From: Ilyonectria destructans
Lineage: Eukaryota > Ascomycota > Sordariomycetes > Hypocreales > Nectriaceae
Length of the DNA: 64,000 nucleotides
Direction: 5' to 3'
Assembly: GCA_020740775.1 (NCBI GenBank)
Contig: JAHEWK010000009.1
Span: forward strand, 124,001-188,000
The position numbers and the translations under genes were made by a program. Shown here in pieces: positions 1 to 11,990 of this stretch (its first letter is position 1; the number at the start of each line of letters is the position of its first letter). The notes below the pieces were generated by a model, which was not told the DNA's origin, made no database searches, and saw only the letters and a program-made list of their open reading frames with translations.

Positions 1-45
1 ATAGTTCTGCCAGTTGCAACCGCCTAGTCTCAACCTGGGCCGTAA

Positions 46-1120
46 CAATATTTAATATAAACTGTATTATATTAAGTCTTTAGTAATAGATATAGCAGAT
101 TTAAGAATTTATTTTCTTATCTAAAGTAACTTAATATTTATTACAGCCCGAGTTAGAACCAGACAGTTATAACCAGCAGAACCATAATATACCCACTTTT
201 TCATATAATATTAAGATTCCAAACTCACTCTATATAAGTAAGCTAGAGTATCTAACTTACTTACCTATAATAAGCTATAAGATTGAACTTACTCTTACTC
301 AGTAAGCCTATTAAAATAGCTGTAGTATATAAGTATACTTATTTAGTACTTTTATAAAAGATAGCCTTACTAGCTATTAATACAATTTAGTTATCTAGCT
401 TACTATACCAGCTATATATTACCAGATATAATACTCTTACTCTACTGTATTACCTATTTGCAGTAACTATACTATAACTTACATTTAATATTCTAATCCC
501 TATTAGGACCTAAACCCTACAATCTATACCTACTCTATACTGACAGTTAAGAATAAGTACAGCTGTTATAATATTTTAATAATTATTAATAGTTAAGCTT
601 TATACTCTATAGGCAACCTAAGAGTAACTTAAAAATCAGTAGAGATATATAAAAACTTTACCTAAAACCTATAGTATACTCTACACAAACTGTATACTAG
701 TATATATACAGCCTAATTAAGAGCTAATAGTAACTCTTATTGCCTATATCTATATAACTATCTATCTTTATATCCTAATGTTAATAAATAGTAGGATCTC
801 CTTCTTTAGAAGGAAAAATAGTTCAGATTAGCTGATAAAGACTGATGCTAAACTTAGAGGCTTCTATTATAGCCTACTGTATTAAGCAGCTCTATACTTC
901 TAGAAACTTCCAGCAACTATTGCCAGTCTTCCAGCTAGTTAATAACCTAACTATAGAGCTACTTAAAATATCTTTAGGGCTGAATCTATAAATAAGATAC
1001 TAGATTTTATAAGAAGTATAACTATTTCTTAAGCTATAATAGATAGAATCTAAGATATCTATATATTATAGATATTATCAGTTATAACTAACTTTAAGGG
1101 TATAAATAACTTACTAACTT
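46..1120. repeat. AT-rich RIP-type relic
   Basis: From about base 46 the composition shifts to strongly AT-rich sequence dominated by TA steps, almost without CG dinucleotides, and stops occur in all frames. This is the usual picture of a transposon copy mutated by repeat-induced point mutation. Scattered non-AT runs around 780-1000 suggest a former coding region, but I cannot assign an element family. No long terminal repeat partner is visible because the window starts here. Confidence 0.75.
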
Positions 1121-2176
1121 ATTGCTATCATTATCTTTATCTCCTCCATTTTCTTTACTATTTGTCCCTAGAAAACCCCCCAACTGCACGATGGTAATTA
1201 TTATCAGTATCACAATCACCGCCCAGGCCCCTCCCTCCCTCTATTACTTCCAGACGCCCGGGTTAGACTCCGCGCCAGATCGGCTCTCTCCGCCCTCGCA
1301 TCGCGACAAACACGACACTCGCTTTGAACCTTACCGCTTTGGCCGTTGGTGGACGATTGAGCTTTATTTTCGTACGGATTATATTGATTCCGTCAGTTGA
1401 GAACAGAAGAGCTCATCACCAGAACGACCTAGCACTAAAGCATTCGAGTTGCTCAATGACGAATATTCGAACGAGGGTAATTTCTCGGACCGCCATGTAG
1501 GTCCGTAGATCTGTGCTGGTCTTCTGAGTGCTTTTGAGAGCCGATGGTGGCCAAGCTCAGTAAAAGCAAAGCAGACGTTCCTAAAAGGGACTTAAGCATG
1601 CTTTATTAGCAGCTGCACTCAAATCTACCATTCTTCAAATTCCTAGTACCCTCGACGGTCTAGAAATCGGAGGCACAAAATCATTGAAGCGAAGGAACTT
1701 GATATGTCCTTGGCGTATTTCCGCGATCAGATATTTTACCAGGAAGTCATTCGTTACGTCAAGCATACATATCAAACTTAAGTCAATTCCCGAGAGCAAA
1801 AGAATCGTCTTGTACGTGGCCTGCACGGGGGTTGAGTGGGCCAACATTGGTCTCGATTACTTCTACGACGAAATGGACGCACTCTATGCCATCACGGACA
1901 ACCTCAGGACGTATCCATGATGCGCCGATTAAGAATCACAAGCCCGAAAAGTCGGGCCGTAAATGTGGGGCTTGAAAACCACCTGGATCTGATTCGAAGC
2001 ATTTTCGGTCCGAGCGACCATCGGCGTGAAAGAGGCCTCGTTCGGAGCCCATGTGCCCGATCAAGCCGGCTCTGTAGAGTGGAATTAGATTCAGGTCCGA
2101 TTGCAAGGTCCGGCCGCTACTGCGAGACTGTTCAGACGCAACCACGTATCAAATGCCACAAGAATATATTTAAACT
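1121..2176. other. Intergenic, no supported gene
   Basis: Composition returns to normal GC. Short open frames exist (for example 1122-1400 and 1684-1920 on the plus strand), but none shows a recognisable domain or splice continuation. The last few hundred bases are the presumed promoter of the cupin gene. Confidence 0.5.
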
Positions 2177-2251
2177 ATGAATGAGCAGCTCCACTCTAAG
2201 ACGCCAGCAAGTGACTCCGGAACAACTATTCATCCATTCAATTTGCCCATC

Positions 2252-2824
2252 ATGGCGTCACAAAACAACATCGAGAAGAACCTTCGCGACATAAAACGGC
2301 ACATCACCGCCCACAATGACCAGGGCGTTGCAGTTTACTCGAATGATCTCCAAGAGCCCTGTGACTTCTGGACCGTTCACACGGGCGAGGGCCACTCGGC
2401 TGACTTCGAGTTGGGTTACGTCACGGAAGAACTTCCAGTACCATTGGACAAGGACAAAGATCTCTCGACATTCAAGGAAGCTTATGCAAATAAAAAGGAC
2501 TCTGGCCTGGTCAAACACGGCGGTTCTATCCTGAGATACTGTGATATTCCACCGGGGTCCCGTTCGCCACTGCACCGTACTGTGAGCCTGGACTACGGCA
2601 TCGTCATCGCCGGCGAGCTGGAATGTCTGTTGGATTCAGGAGAGACTCGAACGGTTGGCCCGGGAGATCTGGTGGTTCAGAGAGGCACATTGCATCAATG
2701 GATTAACCGCACGGATGAATGGGCTAGGATAGTCTTTCTCTTGTTCCACGCGTCGCCAGTTGAGATTGGCGGCTCCCAGCTCGATGAAGTACAGGGAGGC
2801 ATGAAGCTTCGTCTTTCACATTAG
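2252..2824 (+). CDS. Cupin-domain protein
   Basis: A small single-domain cupin. The open frame begins at an ATG at 2177, but the ATG at 2252 gives a more natural start and a protein of about 190 residues. The second half forms a cupin barrel: a first motif around the residues PLHRT with only one of the usual two histidines, and a good second motif in which G-D-L-V-V-Q-R-G-T-L-H-Q-W-I-N matches the pattern G-x5-(P)-x-G-x2-H-x3-N, with Arg in place of Pro. No signal peptide or intron is seen. Cupins of this length are found in fungal accessory and aromatic-catabolism loci, as small oxygenase- or isomerase-like enzymes or binding proteins; the substrate cannot be read from sequence. The neighbouring fumarylacetoacetase-family gene makes a role in aromatic or keto-acid breakdown conceivable, but that is inference. 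Confidence 0.85.
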   Translation: MASQNNIEKNLRDIKRHITAHNDQGVAVYSNDLQEPCDFWTVHTGEGHSADFELGYVTEELPVPLDKDKDLSTFKEAYANKKDSGLVKHGGSILRYCDIPPGSRSPLHRTVSLDYGIVIAGELECLLDSGETRTVGPGDLVVQRGTLHQWINRTDEWARIVFLLFHASPVEIGGSQLDEVQGGMKLRLSH

Positions 2825-3313
2825 GAGTTCGCTTAAGATTGAAACCTTGGTTATCGCTGGCATCAATAGGTAGTGACAGTTTTGGGGGGAAGTACAGGTT
2901 TAAACAATCATCTGGTGCTTCGTTGGGTTATTAACATGTCTCGAGAGTCAAACCTCAATATGTATCTTCTGGCATTTTAGACGATCTAGAACTGTGAATA
3001 AGCCAAGCTAAAACTTTCTCTACTGCCTTTTGAAGCGAGGGTTCTTGTGAGAATTGCGCAGAGTCAAGAGACCGGCAGACAAGGTAAGGATACCTACGCC
3101 ATCCTGAAACAAATTCAATGGCTCCCGCTATCGATCAGTGTAAGATTTAGAGGCCTGGCGGGATATCAGACAACCTTTCAAATTTAAATGATTCGGGAGC
3201 TAAGTTGGTAGCTTCGTCCCCAGCAACACCTTTTCTTATGACCTGGAATAGTTGACAGCCATTGCGGCAAGGTAATTAAGTGCTGCAAAAAAAATTCACT
3301 TCCGATTCTTGTA
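2825..3313. other. Intergenic between convergent genes
   Basis: The stretch lies between the 3' ends of the cupin and fumarylacetoacetase-family genes. It should hold both terminators. No further coding or repeat signal was seen. Confidence 0.5.
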
Positions 3314-4905
3314 CTAGATCAACTCCTTTGCGGGCGTAACCAACGTAGACAGCTGTCCAAAACCAATTGTCTGGTCACCTAAACCAGCCCAGCCTTCCAT
3401 AATAACCATATCACCATCATTCAGCCACGTCAACTCTGATCCATCCGATAACCTCAGCGGCTGCGTTCCGGCTTGGACAAGCTCATGGAGACATCCTGAT
3501 CTTTGACTCGCGTCAATTTCATCTCCAGATTCAGCAACTTGCTCCTTCGTTGATGACAAGGTTCCAGTCCCAATCAGATCGCCAGTAGATAATCCACATC
3601 CTGAGCTACTATGATGCGCCAGCATTTGGAAAGGTGACCAATGAAGATGTTTGAGGTCTGATTTGCCGAGCATTTCCTTCGAAGAACCACCATCCCCTAG
3701 GCGAATAACGAGTTAGACTAGCTCCCGACTGTGAAAGCGCACGTGGAATTATGACTATTTGGGGAACCTCGTTCGAACAAGGCTCTGTTGTACTCACTTG
3801 AAATGTGTGATGTGACCCGCACTGGTAGGTCATCGGGACATATCAGAAAAGGGACCGACGTTGCTTTGCCTCCGACTAGTTTGCCCGGCTCAGATGGGAT
3901 CAGAGCTCCGGCATCCCTCAATGCATCCAGTGTAACAACCCATGCTGAGATACTCGTGGCGGTTGCCTTGCCGTTGAAAGGACCCAGAGGCGCCATCTCA
4001 TAGAACTGTATGTCTCTTGCACTCCAATCGTTCATCAGCACAAACCCAAAAACATGGTCGCGAGCTTTCGAAGCGGGGACAGCTTTGCCGTATTCTATGG
4101 GCTGCGAGATAAAAGCACCCATTTCTGCCTCGTAGTCAAGCTTTTGGCAGGGCGAGTATTGGGCGCCGTCGGGCTCAGGCACCATGCCATAAGGCCGAGT
4201 GATGTCTTGGCCGCTGACAATGACTGATGACGCTCTTCCATTGTACGCCAATGGCATGTTGAAGAAGTTTTGCGGGACTTGGGCGTAACCTGCAAGCCTT
4301 CCAGCCTGGTTACGTTTGGTTAATAGCCTGAAGCTTGGATACAAACACAGCGGTGGTCGAATTCAGCTTTACTCACAGTTTCCACGTGCTCAAGGGCGCA
4401 CATAAAGTCGGTGAAGCCACCAATCTTCATTGGCACATGCATCTTGGCCTCTGACTGGGCGGTGACCGCAGGGCCATTCTCTTGAGATGCCTGCAAATAG
4501 AGCACCGAGCCTGCATCTTGAATCACAGCCTGGATGCCTCTGCGCAGTTCGCGTCGTTTCTCTGCGGGGAGCGCAGCCAACGCATTCAGAGAAGACTAGG
4601 CTCCGGGGATGATTAGTTGGCCCAGAAAAGACTGTATTTCAGTAGAGGGGCCAGACGAACCGAGAAAAGTGCCGTCTTGACCGACTCGTCTACTTGAAGT
4701 CCGCGCTGAATCAGTGCTTGGAGATCCAAGATGGAATCACCCAAGGCCACGCCTGGTTGTGGGTTTGGCTACTCTTGTTAGAGAACAATCCGGCGGAGTA
4801 ATGGCCCCGACGGTCTTGCCTTGTCTTTGGGCTGAATATTCCAAACGGGATGTTTGAAACCGGGAAAGGGGACTTTTCGGGAACCGGAAAGGGGTAATGA
4901 GCCAT
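3314..4905 (-). CDS. Fumarylacetoacetase family hydrolase
   Basis: A homologue of fumarylacetoacetase, the last enzyme of phenylalanine/tyrosine (homogentisate) breakdown, which splits fumarylacetoacetate into fumarate and acetoacetate. The start ATG is at 4905, followed by the family's N-terminal signature (S-P-F-P-V-S-N-I-P-F-G-I-F). After an intron comes P-G-V-A-L-G-D-S-I-L-D-L; a further intron leads to S-L-N-A-L-A-A-L and T-D-F-M; then P-L-A-Y-N-G-R-A-S-S and the catalytic-core stretch V-L-M-N-D-W-S-A-R-D-I-Q. The last exon carries Q-M-L-A-H-H-S-S-S-G-C, T-G-D-L-I-G-T-G-T and the C-terminal D-G-D-M-V. Introns with GTGAGT donors lie near 4310-4380 and 3697-3780, and one of about 65 bases lies near 4600-4660. 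The first intron's boundary is not resolved: no GT-AG pair I found keeps phase there, so a small frame error is possible. Expected length is about 420-430 residues, normal for the family. It may be a divergent paralogue rather than the housekeeping copy, because homogentisate dioxygenase and maleylacetoacetate isomerase are not adjacent. Confidence 0.87.
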
Positions 4906-5470
4906 CGTGGCTAGACGGGCAGCAGGCCGGGAGAGAAGAGACGACAGAATAACTTGTTAAGTACGTCTAGTTTGAGTTTTTCAGCGTGACTACAGTTGAA
5001 CGAGCACATCCGTATGGTTATAGTGTTGTGGACACTGGGCGAGTTTTAGAACATGACCTCGACTCATTGTTGTCTTGATGTTCGGCCCGAGCCTGGCACT
5101 CTCTGACCCACGCCAGTAATGACGAATGACTTTGACATGTGTTGGATTGACTCCTCGTGTGGCGGCATAAGACCCGAATTTGTATTGGATATGTGATGCG
5201 TATTGCGAGCACACGATGGGGTGGGTTGAATGGGTTGTGGAGCAGAAACTGATGATATTATTGATTGAAGTCTTGATGATGCCTTGTCTTTCTTTCTTCC
5301 TCTTTAAGCGGGGGCGTCGGTCTATTTCCCATACCTACGCCGCCACAAGCTATAACTATTGCTGTAGTAGGTGTGGCTGCCTATTTAACTGCACGCACAG
5401 GTATCAATCTAACAATTTGTATAAACCTCTAATATATAAATATTCTAGCCTTATATTAGATTGTAGCTGT
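4906..5470. other. Intergenic upstream of the hydrolase
   Basis: Presumed promoter and 5' region of the fumarylacetoacetase-family gene on the minus strand. The short open frames on both strands have no recognisable content. GC falls towards the AT-rich block that follows. Confidence 0.5.
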
Positions 5471-6725
5471 GTATTATATTAAGGAGGCTATTTAGGCATT
5501 AGAATACTGGAATATCTGTATCTATAACTGAAGATAAAACCCCACTCTAAAGGAAAGTAGAGATAAGAATTAATAAGAATAAGAATAATAAGAATAATAA
5601 GAATAACTAAATATATTATTAAGAATTAATTTATATTTAATATCAAGAGGTTAGGGTGCCCTAGTACATATATACCCAGAGGGGGGACTAGAAGCTTAAC
5701 AGTAAAAAAAAAACACTAACAATAGTATCAACAATATTATATTTAATATAAGTTTAAATTATCTGAAATATCTAATTGGGTAGGTATTAATTTTTAATTA
5801 TATTAAGTCCCCACTCTATATTTCTATATTGTCAGAGGTTATAAAGCAGTGGAATAAGGTAATATTATTATAAAAGAGATATCGTAATAAAGGATATAAG
5901 GTTAAGGGGTATATAAAGATAAGAGGTAGATAGTATAAGATAGTATAAGATAGTGTATTAATAGTGTATAATAATGTGATAATAATATATTATAAGTCTG
6001 GAATTACCCAGGGGGTCTTAGCCTTTTTATAGACAATTTACTCAAAATCTAGCTATTGTATTAGAACAATAGGTATACCATTGGAAAGCCCTAAATTCCA
6101 GCTTTCTTATGGTATCGCATTTGTCCTTATAGGTACTTTCCTTATTGAGTAATATTGATTCCAAATAGTGTATACTTTAAAATCAATTGATTTTAAAGTG
6201 CCGATAGATTAATAAGCCGATTCAGGCTGATTAGTCATACAGTATAAATATCGATAATATACTGTATTTTAGTATATAATTATAAGATTTTTATTAGAAT
6301 TTATAAGCTATATTTTAAAGCTTTAAAGCTTAAAGCTTAAACTGTAAAGTAGTTATAAAGTTATATATTTACAGTCTTTAACATATATAATCTTTATATT
6401 AAAGTAACTAAAAGAATATTACTATAACTTTTATATATTTAGTTATTTAAAATACATACTATAATAATATTTATCTATCTATTTTTAATTTTTACTAAAG
6501 CTATATTATATATTTAATACTTTAATTAAATAACTAGAAAATCTATTAGATAAATATAATTCTATCTATAGAGTTTAACAGTTGAAATAGAAAGTTTATT
6601 ATATAGAGAAACTTATAATTAAATAAGGTAAAATAGCTTAATTAAATTAATAATAAATATAATCTTATTAATAATAATCTATTTAATTAATTAATAATAT
6701 TAATCATAACCTTTATTTTTATAAG
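5471..6725. repeat. AT-rich RIP-type relic
   Basis: An AT-rich, CG-poor block with stops in all frames. It includes short tandem AATAAG-like runs near 5560-5605 and a GATAGTATAA-type run near 5925-5960. It probably derives from a RIP-mutated transposon; the family is not recognisable. The block ends sharply at about 6725, just upstream of the regulator gene. Confidence 0.7.
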
Positions 6726-6981
6726 AGATTTTCCTCAGCTACAGACTTAGCGACTCCTGCTTCCTTAGTTACCTGCCGGCCCCGGATCCCTCTGTCTGAC
6801 AAAACCTCTCTCGAGAAAAGAGGGAGCCGGAGGCATCCATTAACATGTTATGTTCTAAAGACCACGTGACATCCCGATCGGGCCGAAATGGGTTATTCTT
6901 GCACCGCGCCCTCCCCCGAACTCGTCCCGTTGCTCATCTCCTCTCCACCTCGTCCCGCTCTGCAGACTCAACTGGTTCGAC

Positions 6982-9562
6982 ATGGATGATACTGCTGGCT
7001 CTCCTCGAACCTCGACTGCAACAGCCCAGCGTCCCTTCAGACTCTCTCGCACGGCATGTGAAAGGTGCCGCAGACAAAAAGTACAGTCAACCCCCAGGCG
7101 CCCTGCTGTCTTGGTCACGTCTTCTCACCGTCTCTTGCTCCTGTTCCACAGTTGCGGTGCAGTAGGGAACATCCCATATGCTCGAGATGCGATAGATTCT
7201 CGGCTACTTGTCGCTATCCGCAGCTTGTAGACCGCAAGCTTCTTGCCGCCGCACGCGGTGCAACCCGGGCCGACCGGGCCGACCAAGCCTCCTCAGCGCA
7301 GGCGGCTTCTGAGCGATTGGGTGGGGACCAGGCTGGTAGGAAGGACTCTTGGCCATAGCCCCCTTCGCCTTGACTCTCGCTGTCCTCTGCGAAGACTGAC
7401 GATAGACTAGCCGGTACCACCGCCGGCGGCCGAGGCACTGCAGTCCCACCTGTAACCAACACTGATCGGCCGGATAACCTTGCTCAGGTAAAGGACCAAC
7501 CCCTACCGCTCGTCTCGAAAGACCTCGTTGGCTCATCATGTAACAGCCATCACCCGCAAGTGTCCCTTCAGCCGACCTCCCTCCTCGAGCAGTTGGCTTG
7601 GGTCTTCTTGATATATACTTTGAGCGCTTGTATAACGCGCCTCTACTGTTTAGTCGCTCCGAGCTGTTCGAGTCTTATCTTGATGGAACCGTTCCTTCGT
7701 TCCTCCTCAAAGCTTTGTTTGCATTGTCCTCGATGTATGTTAATTTGGCTCTAGAGATGCAAGATGGCCTTGGACGAGCCATGTCATGACACGTCGCGCT
7801 GACAAGCCGCAGATTTCTTCAAAAACCAAGATCTCAACGCCTGTCACCCGGCGCACGCGTCCCAGTCACATCAGCCGACCTGGCAGCCTTGGCGTCTTAC
7901 GCCAGGAACGGATATGCTTGGGCCAATGCTGCCGCCCAGGAGGTTTTGCAGCTAGCAGACCGGCCGACTCTGCAGACCATTCAGACCTTGGCATGTCTGA
8001 GCGTTTATTGGTTTTCTAGGTCCGACATGGATCGTGCTAGAATCCACATAGGTCCGTACTTGGCCACAGTGCCTTTTCGTATATGTATTTTCGGCCCGCT
8101 AATTCCCCCTTCCACAAGTCATTGCCTATACCTCGTGTTCGAACTTTTTGCCCTTTTCTTCAACGGAAAAGGAAAGGGAGAGCCTGCGCCAGGCTTTTGA
8201 CGTAGAACGCAAACGATGTTGCTTCTGGGCCTGCTGGGCGTCCTTGTGTGTCTCCGCGATCCCGGATGCTTACGCACGAAACGCTTGGGAAGAAGCATGC
8301 CATGTCCCGCTGCCGTTGTCGATCGACGGGCTGCGATTCGGTCTTGATTCTTCTCCTAGGGAATGCATGGACCAGAATTGGCATTGTACGCCTAGCGCAG
8401 CGGGTTCGTCTGCAGCGGGAGCTGGGGACAGATCCTTAATGGGAGAGCTCCTGAAGTTGATGGGAATCTGGTGAGCTCATTCACATAGTTCGATATCAGG
8501 GTTTGGCTGACGTGATGATTTTCCGTACCCAAGGGCTCGCGTTCAGGTTTTGGTCAGATATCGCTCAAAAAACGCAGATCTCCCACAGGTCGAAGCACTC
8601 TCTGCCGCAGCAAACCGTGTTTTCGACCCCCAACGCTTCCCTCCGTCTTTTGGCGGCGGTAGAACCCCCGGCAAGGATAGCGCCAGGCTTCTTGGCTTGC
8701 ATTCGTTGTACCATCTCTGCCGAATGGTACTCCTGTGCCCTCTTGTGTCTCTGTTCTCAGGGCGGCGTCAAGAGGCTGCAACAGTGACCAACAACGCCCG
8801 GGCCGATGCGGAAATTGTTGCTCAGCATGCTCTTGTACATTGTCGACTCATTCGCGAATACATTCTCACGCCGTGTGACATGAGCAAAATCAGCCCGTTG
8901 ACGGCATTTGCTAGTTTTGTTGCTGCATCTATACTCCTCATGCTGGCAAAATCCAGCATACGCCGGTCTCAAGATGCGCAGGAGGAACTGACGCAGACTC
9001 TGCTGCAACTGTCCGTATTTGTCCAGGATACGTTTAGCGTACTTGACACTCTTCAGACCTACTGGAAGCCTCTCGGACCAATGGTAAATAAGGACCGCCG
9101 CCAAGCTGGCAGGCATGGAAAGCTAACCAGCAATTGCAGGCCCGCGAGTTGCACCAGCGAGCCGAAGGTCTACCAACGCCGAGTCATGAGATTAGAATTT
9201 TCATGTCATTAGAAACTCCTGAACAGATCAGGATTCCCCTTAGCGGAGTAAACAGCCCCATCCAGGACGAAGATGGAATCACAGTGACGTATATCGAGAG
9301 TCCAGAGTGCTCGGCGGCGCGTGGGGATGGTGCCCAATCCTACCCAGCAACGAGTGTGAACGTTGCAAGGCCAAGTGAAGATCAAATCCTGGACGACGAA
9401 ACAAGGGAGACCAATGAGATGGCAAACCGACGACCATTGGATGGACTCGAAATGTACCAGGAAGAGAGCTTCATTGGCGATTGCGATGAGCTATTTGATT
9501 TTGAGGATATGGCGCACTGGGACTTGGACTTTTTGTCATTATATCCACCACAAGTTGCATAA
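6982..9562 (+). CDS. Zn2Cys6 fungal transcription factor
   Basis: A nuclear binuclear zinc-cluster regulator encoded in several exons. The ATG at 6982 is followed about 27 codons later by the first half of the cluster (A-C-E-R-C-R-R-Q-K). An intron (GTACAG... to ...CCACAG, about 7079-7152) separates it from the second half (L-R-C-S-R-E-H-P-I-C-S-R-C-D-R-F-S-A-T-C). Spliced, this reads C-x2-C-x6-C-x6-C-x2-C-x6-C. A fungal-specific transcription-factor middle domain follows: L-D-I-Y-F-E-R-L-Y-N-A-P-L near 7600, then L-Q-T-I-Q-T-L-A-C-L-S-V-Y-W-F near 7975-8020, then E-R-K-R-C-C-F-W-A-C-W near 8190-8240. The C-terminal exon ends with an acidic stretch (D-E-L-F-D-F-E-D) that could be an activation region. 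Several introns are needed, and the exact borders around 7330-7420 and 7780-7830 are uncertain. The codirectional Ayg1-like hydrolase 0.9 kb downstream is a candidate target. Confidence 0.85.
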
Positions 9563-10438
9563 GACTTTGGACAGTCCGAATCAGAAAAGAAACCGCAGAT
9601 GATTTAGGCCAGTAAATCTGTTTGAGTGTCTTGAGTGAAGTGATAAAGCCAATGGCTTGCTCAGCCGAGGCAGCCTCACCTTATCTACCGACGAAAATCC
9701 CGTCAGGATGCTAGGTTCACTAGGATATTAATATATTAAAGAGTTATTTTTATTTAGGCCTTATTCTGCTACTTAAGAGTTAATTTAATATCTAATATAA
9801 GTATATTAAGCCTTATATTATAATATATATTTTTAGATAACTAAGTGTATAATTGTTATAGTAATATCCTTCTAGCTACCTTAGTATAAAGATTATATAG
9901 AAACTTAAAATAGAAACCTAATATAATTAAGAATAGATATTAACTTAATTGGATATTTCAGATAATCTGAGCTTGTAACACTTATATCACAGTGTGTATT
10001 TTGGGTATCTAAATGTGTATATATCGTGTAACTGCTATAGCTATATTCTTATAGCTGGTTTCAGTATAAGGATGTACAGGGACTCAGAGCGGGGATTATA
10101 TACAACTCAGAATTAACACACACCCAATCAGACGGCTCACAGAGTTAAAGTTCGTGACACCTCGCGTATTTTCATAGCAACTAGACGGAAAGTTCGGCTT
10201 TTATCTGCGGCGTTAGCCTGAGCGCTCGGGCCGAACTTTCGGACTTTTTCTGCTCTGCGGTGTTGCGATGCTCCGAACATGCCGACATCATTCTCGACAT
10301 ACAGCCGATCACACATTAAACATAAAAGCCAGTGTCTCGCGCTGGGGAATCTAAACTGAAATCCAACCTCAGGATCGATTTCACCAAGAACCCGTATCGA
10401 TCTACCTCGGCACCCAGCAATTAGATCGACGACTCAAT
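9563..10438. other. Intergenic with AT-rich core
   Basis: The stretch separates the regulator from the hydrolase. Bases of about 9720-10000 are AT-rich with RIP-like composition, which suggests a short element remnant. The last 300 bases have normal GC and contain the inverted CCGAACTTTCSG pair described separately. Confidence 0.55.
10186..10242. promoter_or_regulatory. Inverted pair of CCGAACTTTCGG-like sites
   Basis: The 12-mer CCGAACTTTCGG at 10231-10242 is itself a CCGAA-N2-TTCGG palindrome. It is mirrored by CGGAAAGTTCGG at 10186-10197, whose complement is CCGAACTTTCCG and differs at one position. The pair lies about 200-250 bases upstream of the hydrolase ATG. Zinc-cluster regulators commonly bind CGG/CCG triplets in such pairs, so this is a candidate operator; binding by the neighbouring regulator is inferred only. 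Confidence 0.45.
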
Positions 10439-11990
10439 ATGACAGCACCAGGAGGAAAATATTTCATCCACGACCAGCTGGATGAGAAGCATCCACATCA
10501 TGAGTCCTTCGCACGATTATGGGAAACGCGCTGGGAGCCTTTGGTACTTCGATCCCTTACAAGCATGCCCGGGTATTGACTTTCCTTCGTGTTAGGCTAA
10601 AAACATGACGTATCCATTTATATATACAGATGCCTCCGATTTCGAGCCTATCGTGCAACAGATGACACGGGTGAGTCAAATTGTTTGCAAACCCTCTGAA
10701 CAAGCCTGCATTTCTCACGAAAGGTATAACATAGCTTCAAGCTAAAGAACCATATGAATGGGAGACTTACGCCTCGGTTTTTGAACCCCAGGCACGCAAG
10801 CTTTTTGAGACGGCTTCTGCTGCCGAACAGGCGGGACAGCTCGAAAAAGCATCAGAATACTACCTACGAGCTTGCACGGTATGGTTTATATCGCGATACC
10901 CAGCGTTGATCTGTGATGCTCAGCGCAATGCCTGGACCATGTCCAAGGCAGCCTGTCTCAAGGGTCTTCAGCTGCGAGGAATACCTATGCAGGAAGAAAT
11001 GGTACCGCACAAGCATGCTTTGCATCGTGAGGGTAAACATATCCCTATCTGGGTATCATTACCCGACGGCGCATCTAAGGAGCATCCGGCACCTGTTGTC
11101 CTGGCCATGGGGGGGTTAGACTCTTGGCGGCCAGAGCTGGCCTGCTTCGCCGGGGTTCTACAGCACTGTGGGATTGGGATGGTTATCGTCGAAGTTCCGG
11201 GAACTGGAGACTCGCCAGCCCTTGCTGACGATCCCCTTAGCCCTGACCGACAGTGGTCAAGCTTGCTGGACTGGGTCGACGACCATGAAGCAATCGATAG
11301 CAAGCGAGTGGTGGGATGGGGCATCTCAACGGGAGGCTACTATGCGATCCGGGCTGCTTACACGCACCATACACGGTTCCTAGGCATGGTCTCCCACGGC
11401 GGAGCCTGCCACCACTTTCTTGATCCGGCATGGCTTGAGAATGTCGACCAACGCGAATTTGCTCACAGGTGAGGTTGATTCTGTCCTATTTCTCCGAGCT
11501 TGTGGCGGTTTAATACGGAACTGACCATTTATAGTGGTTGCGAGGCCTTTGCATGGAAATGGGGATTTAAAGGTGATACCGAAAAATTCATCAATGAGGC
11601 TAGTGACAAGTTCTCTCTGCTGAGGGATGGAACTCTCGAGAAACCCGACTGCGCACGCTTGCTGTTGATCAACGTATGTACAATCTTGTTGTGCATGTGG
11701 TGCCTTGATACCAGTAGCTGAACGATCCAGGGCATCGACGATAGCGTTTTTCCGGTCGACGACAGCTACCTTTGCCTAGAACACGGCCCGCCAAAAGAAG
11801 CTAGGTGAGTAGTCGTTAAGCGTAGCATAAACCCCTAAGCTTATTTAGACATAGGTTCTTCCGCAACAAGGGACATATGGGTGGTAAAGCGTCCTACGGT
11901 GTGCTTGTCTCGTGGATCGTGAAGGTGCTCGGGGTGAATGTAGACTATCGCGAAGCTATGGAAGCACTAGTGTACAGACCCAAGTATTGA
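10439..11990 (+). CDS. Ayg1-like alpha/beta hydrolase
   Basis: An alpha/beta hydrolase of the family that includes Ayg1, the enzyme that shortens the heptaketide naphthopyrone in Aspergillus fumigatus melanin synthesis. The gene has six exons: ATG at 10439; introns near 10573-10630, 10672-10737, 11471-11533, about 11674-11730 and about 11804-11853; stop at 11988-11990. Family landmarks are the N-terminal L-W-E-T-R-W, then M-G-G-L-D-S-W-R-P-E, E-V-P-G-T-G-D-S-P, and the nucleophile elbow G-W-G-I-S-T-G-G-Y-Y-A-I-R-A-A with the catalytic serine. The acid is in G-I-D-D-S-V-F-P-V-D-D and the histidine in N-K-G-H-M-G. The length of about 430 residues is normal and the triad is complete. A polyketide or ester substrate is likely. 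No polyketide synthase lies in the window, so it is either a stand-alone tailoring enzyme or part of a dispersed pathway. Confidence 0.88.

Noticed and set aside
1122..1400. A 92-codon plus-strand frame at the edge of the first RIP block
   Set aside because: Low-complexity Ser/Pro/Ile start, no domain and no splice continuation. It straddles the composition boundary.
1684..2180. Overlapping short frames upstream of the cupin gene
   Set aside because: Two frames on one strand and two on the other cover the same bases with no recognisable content.
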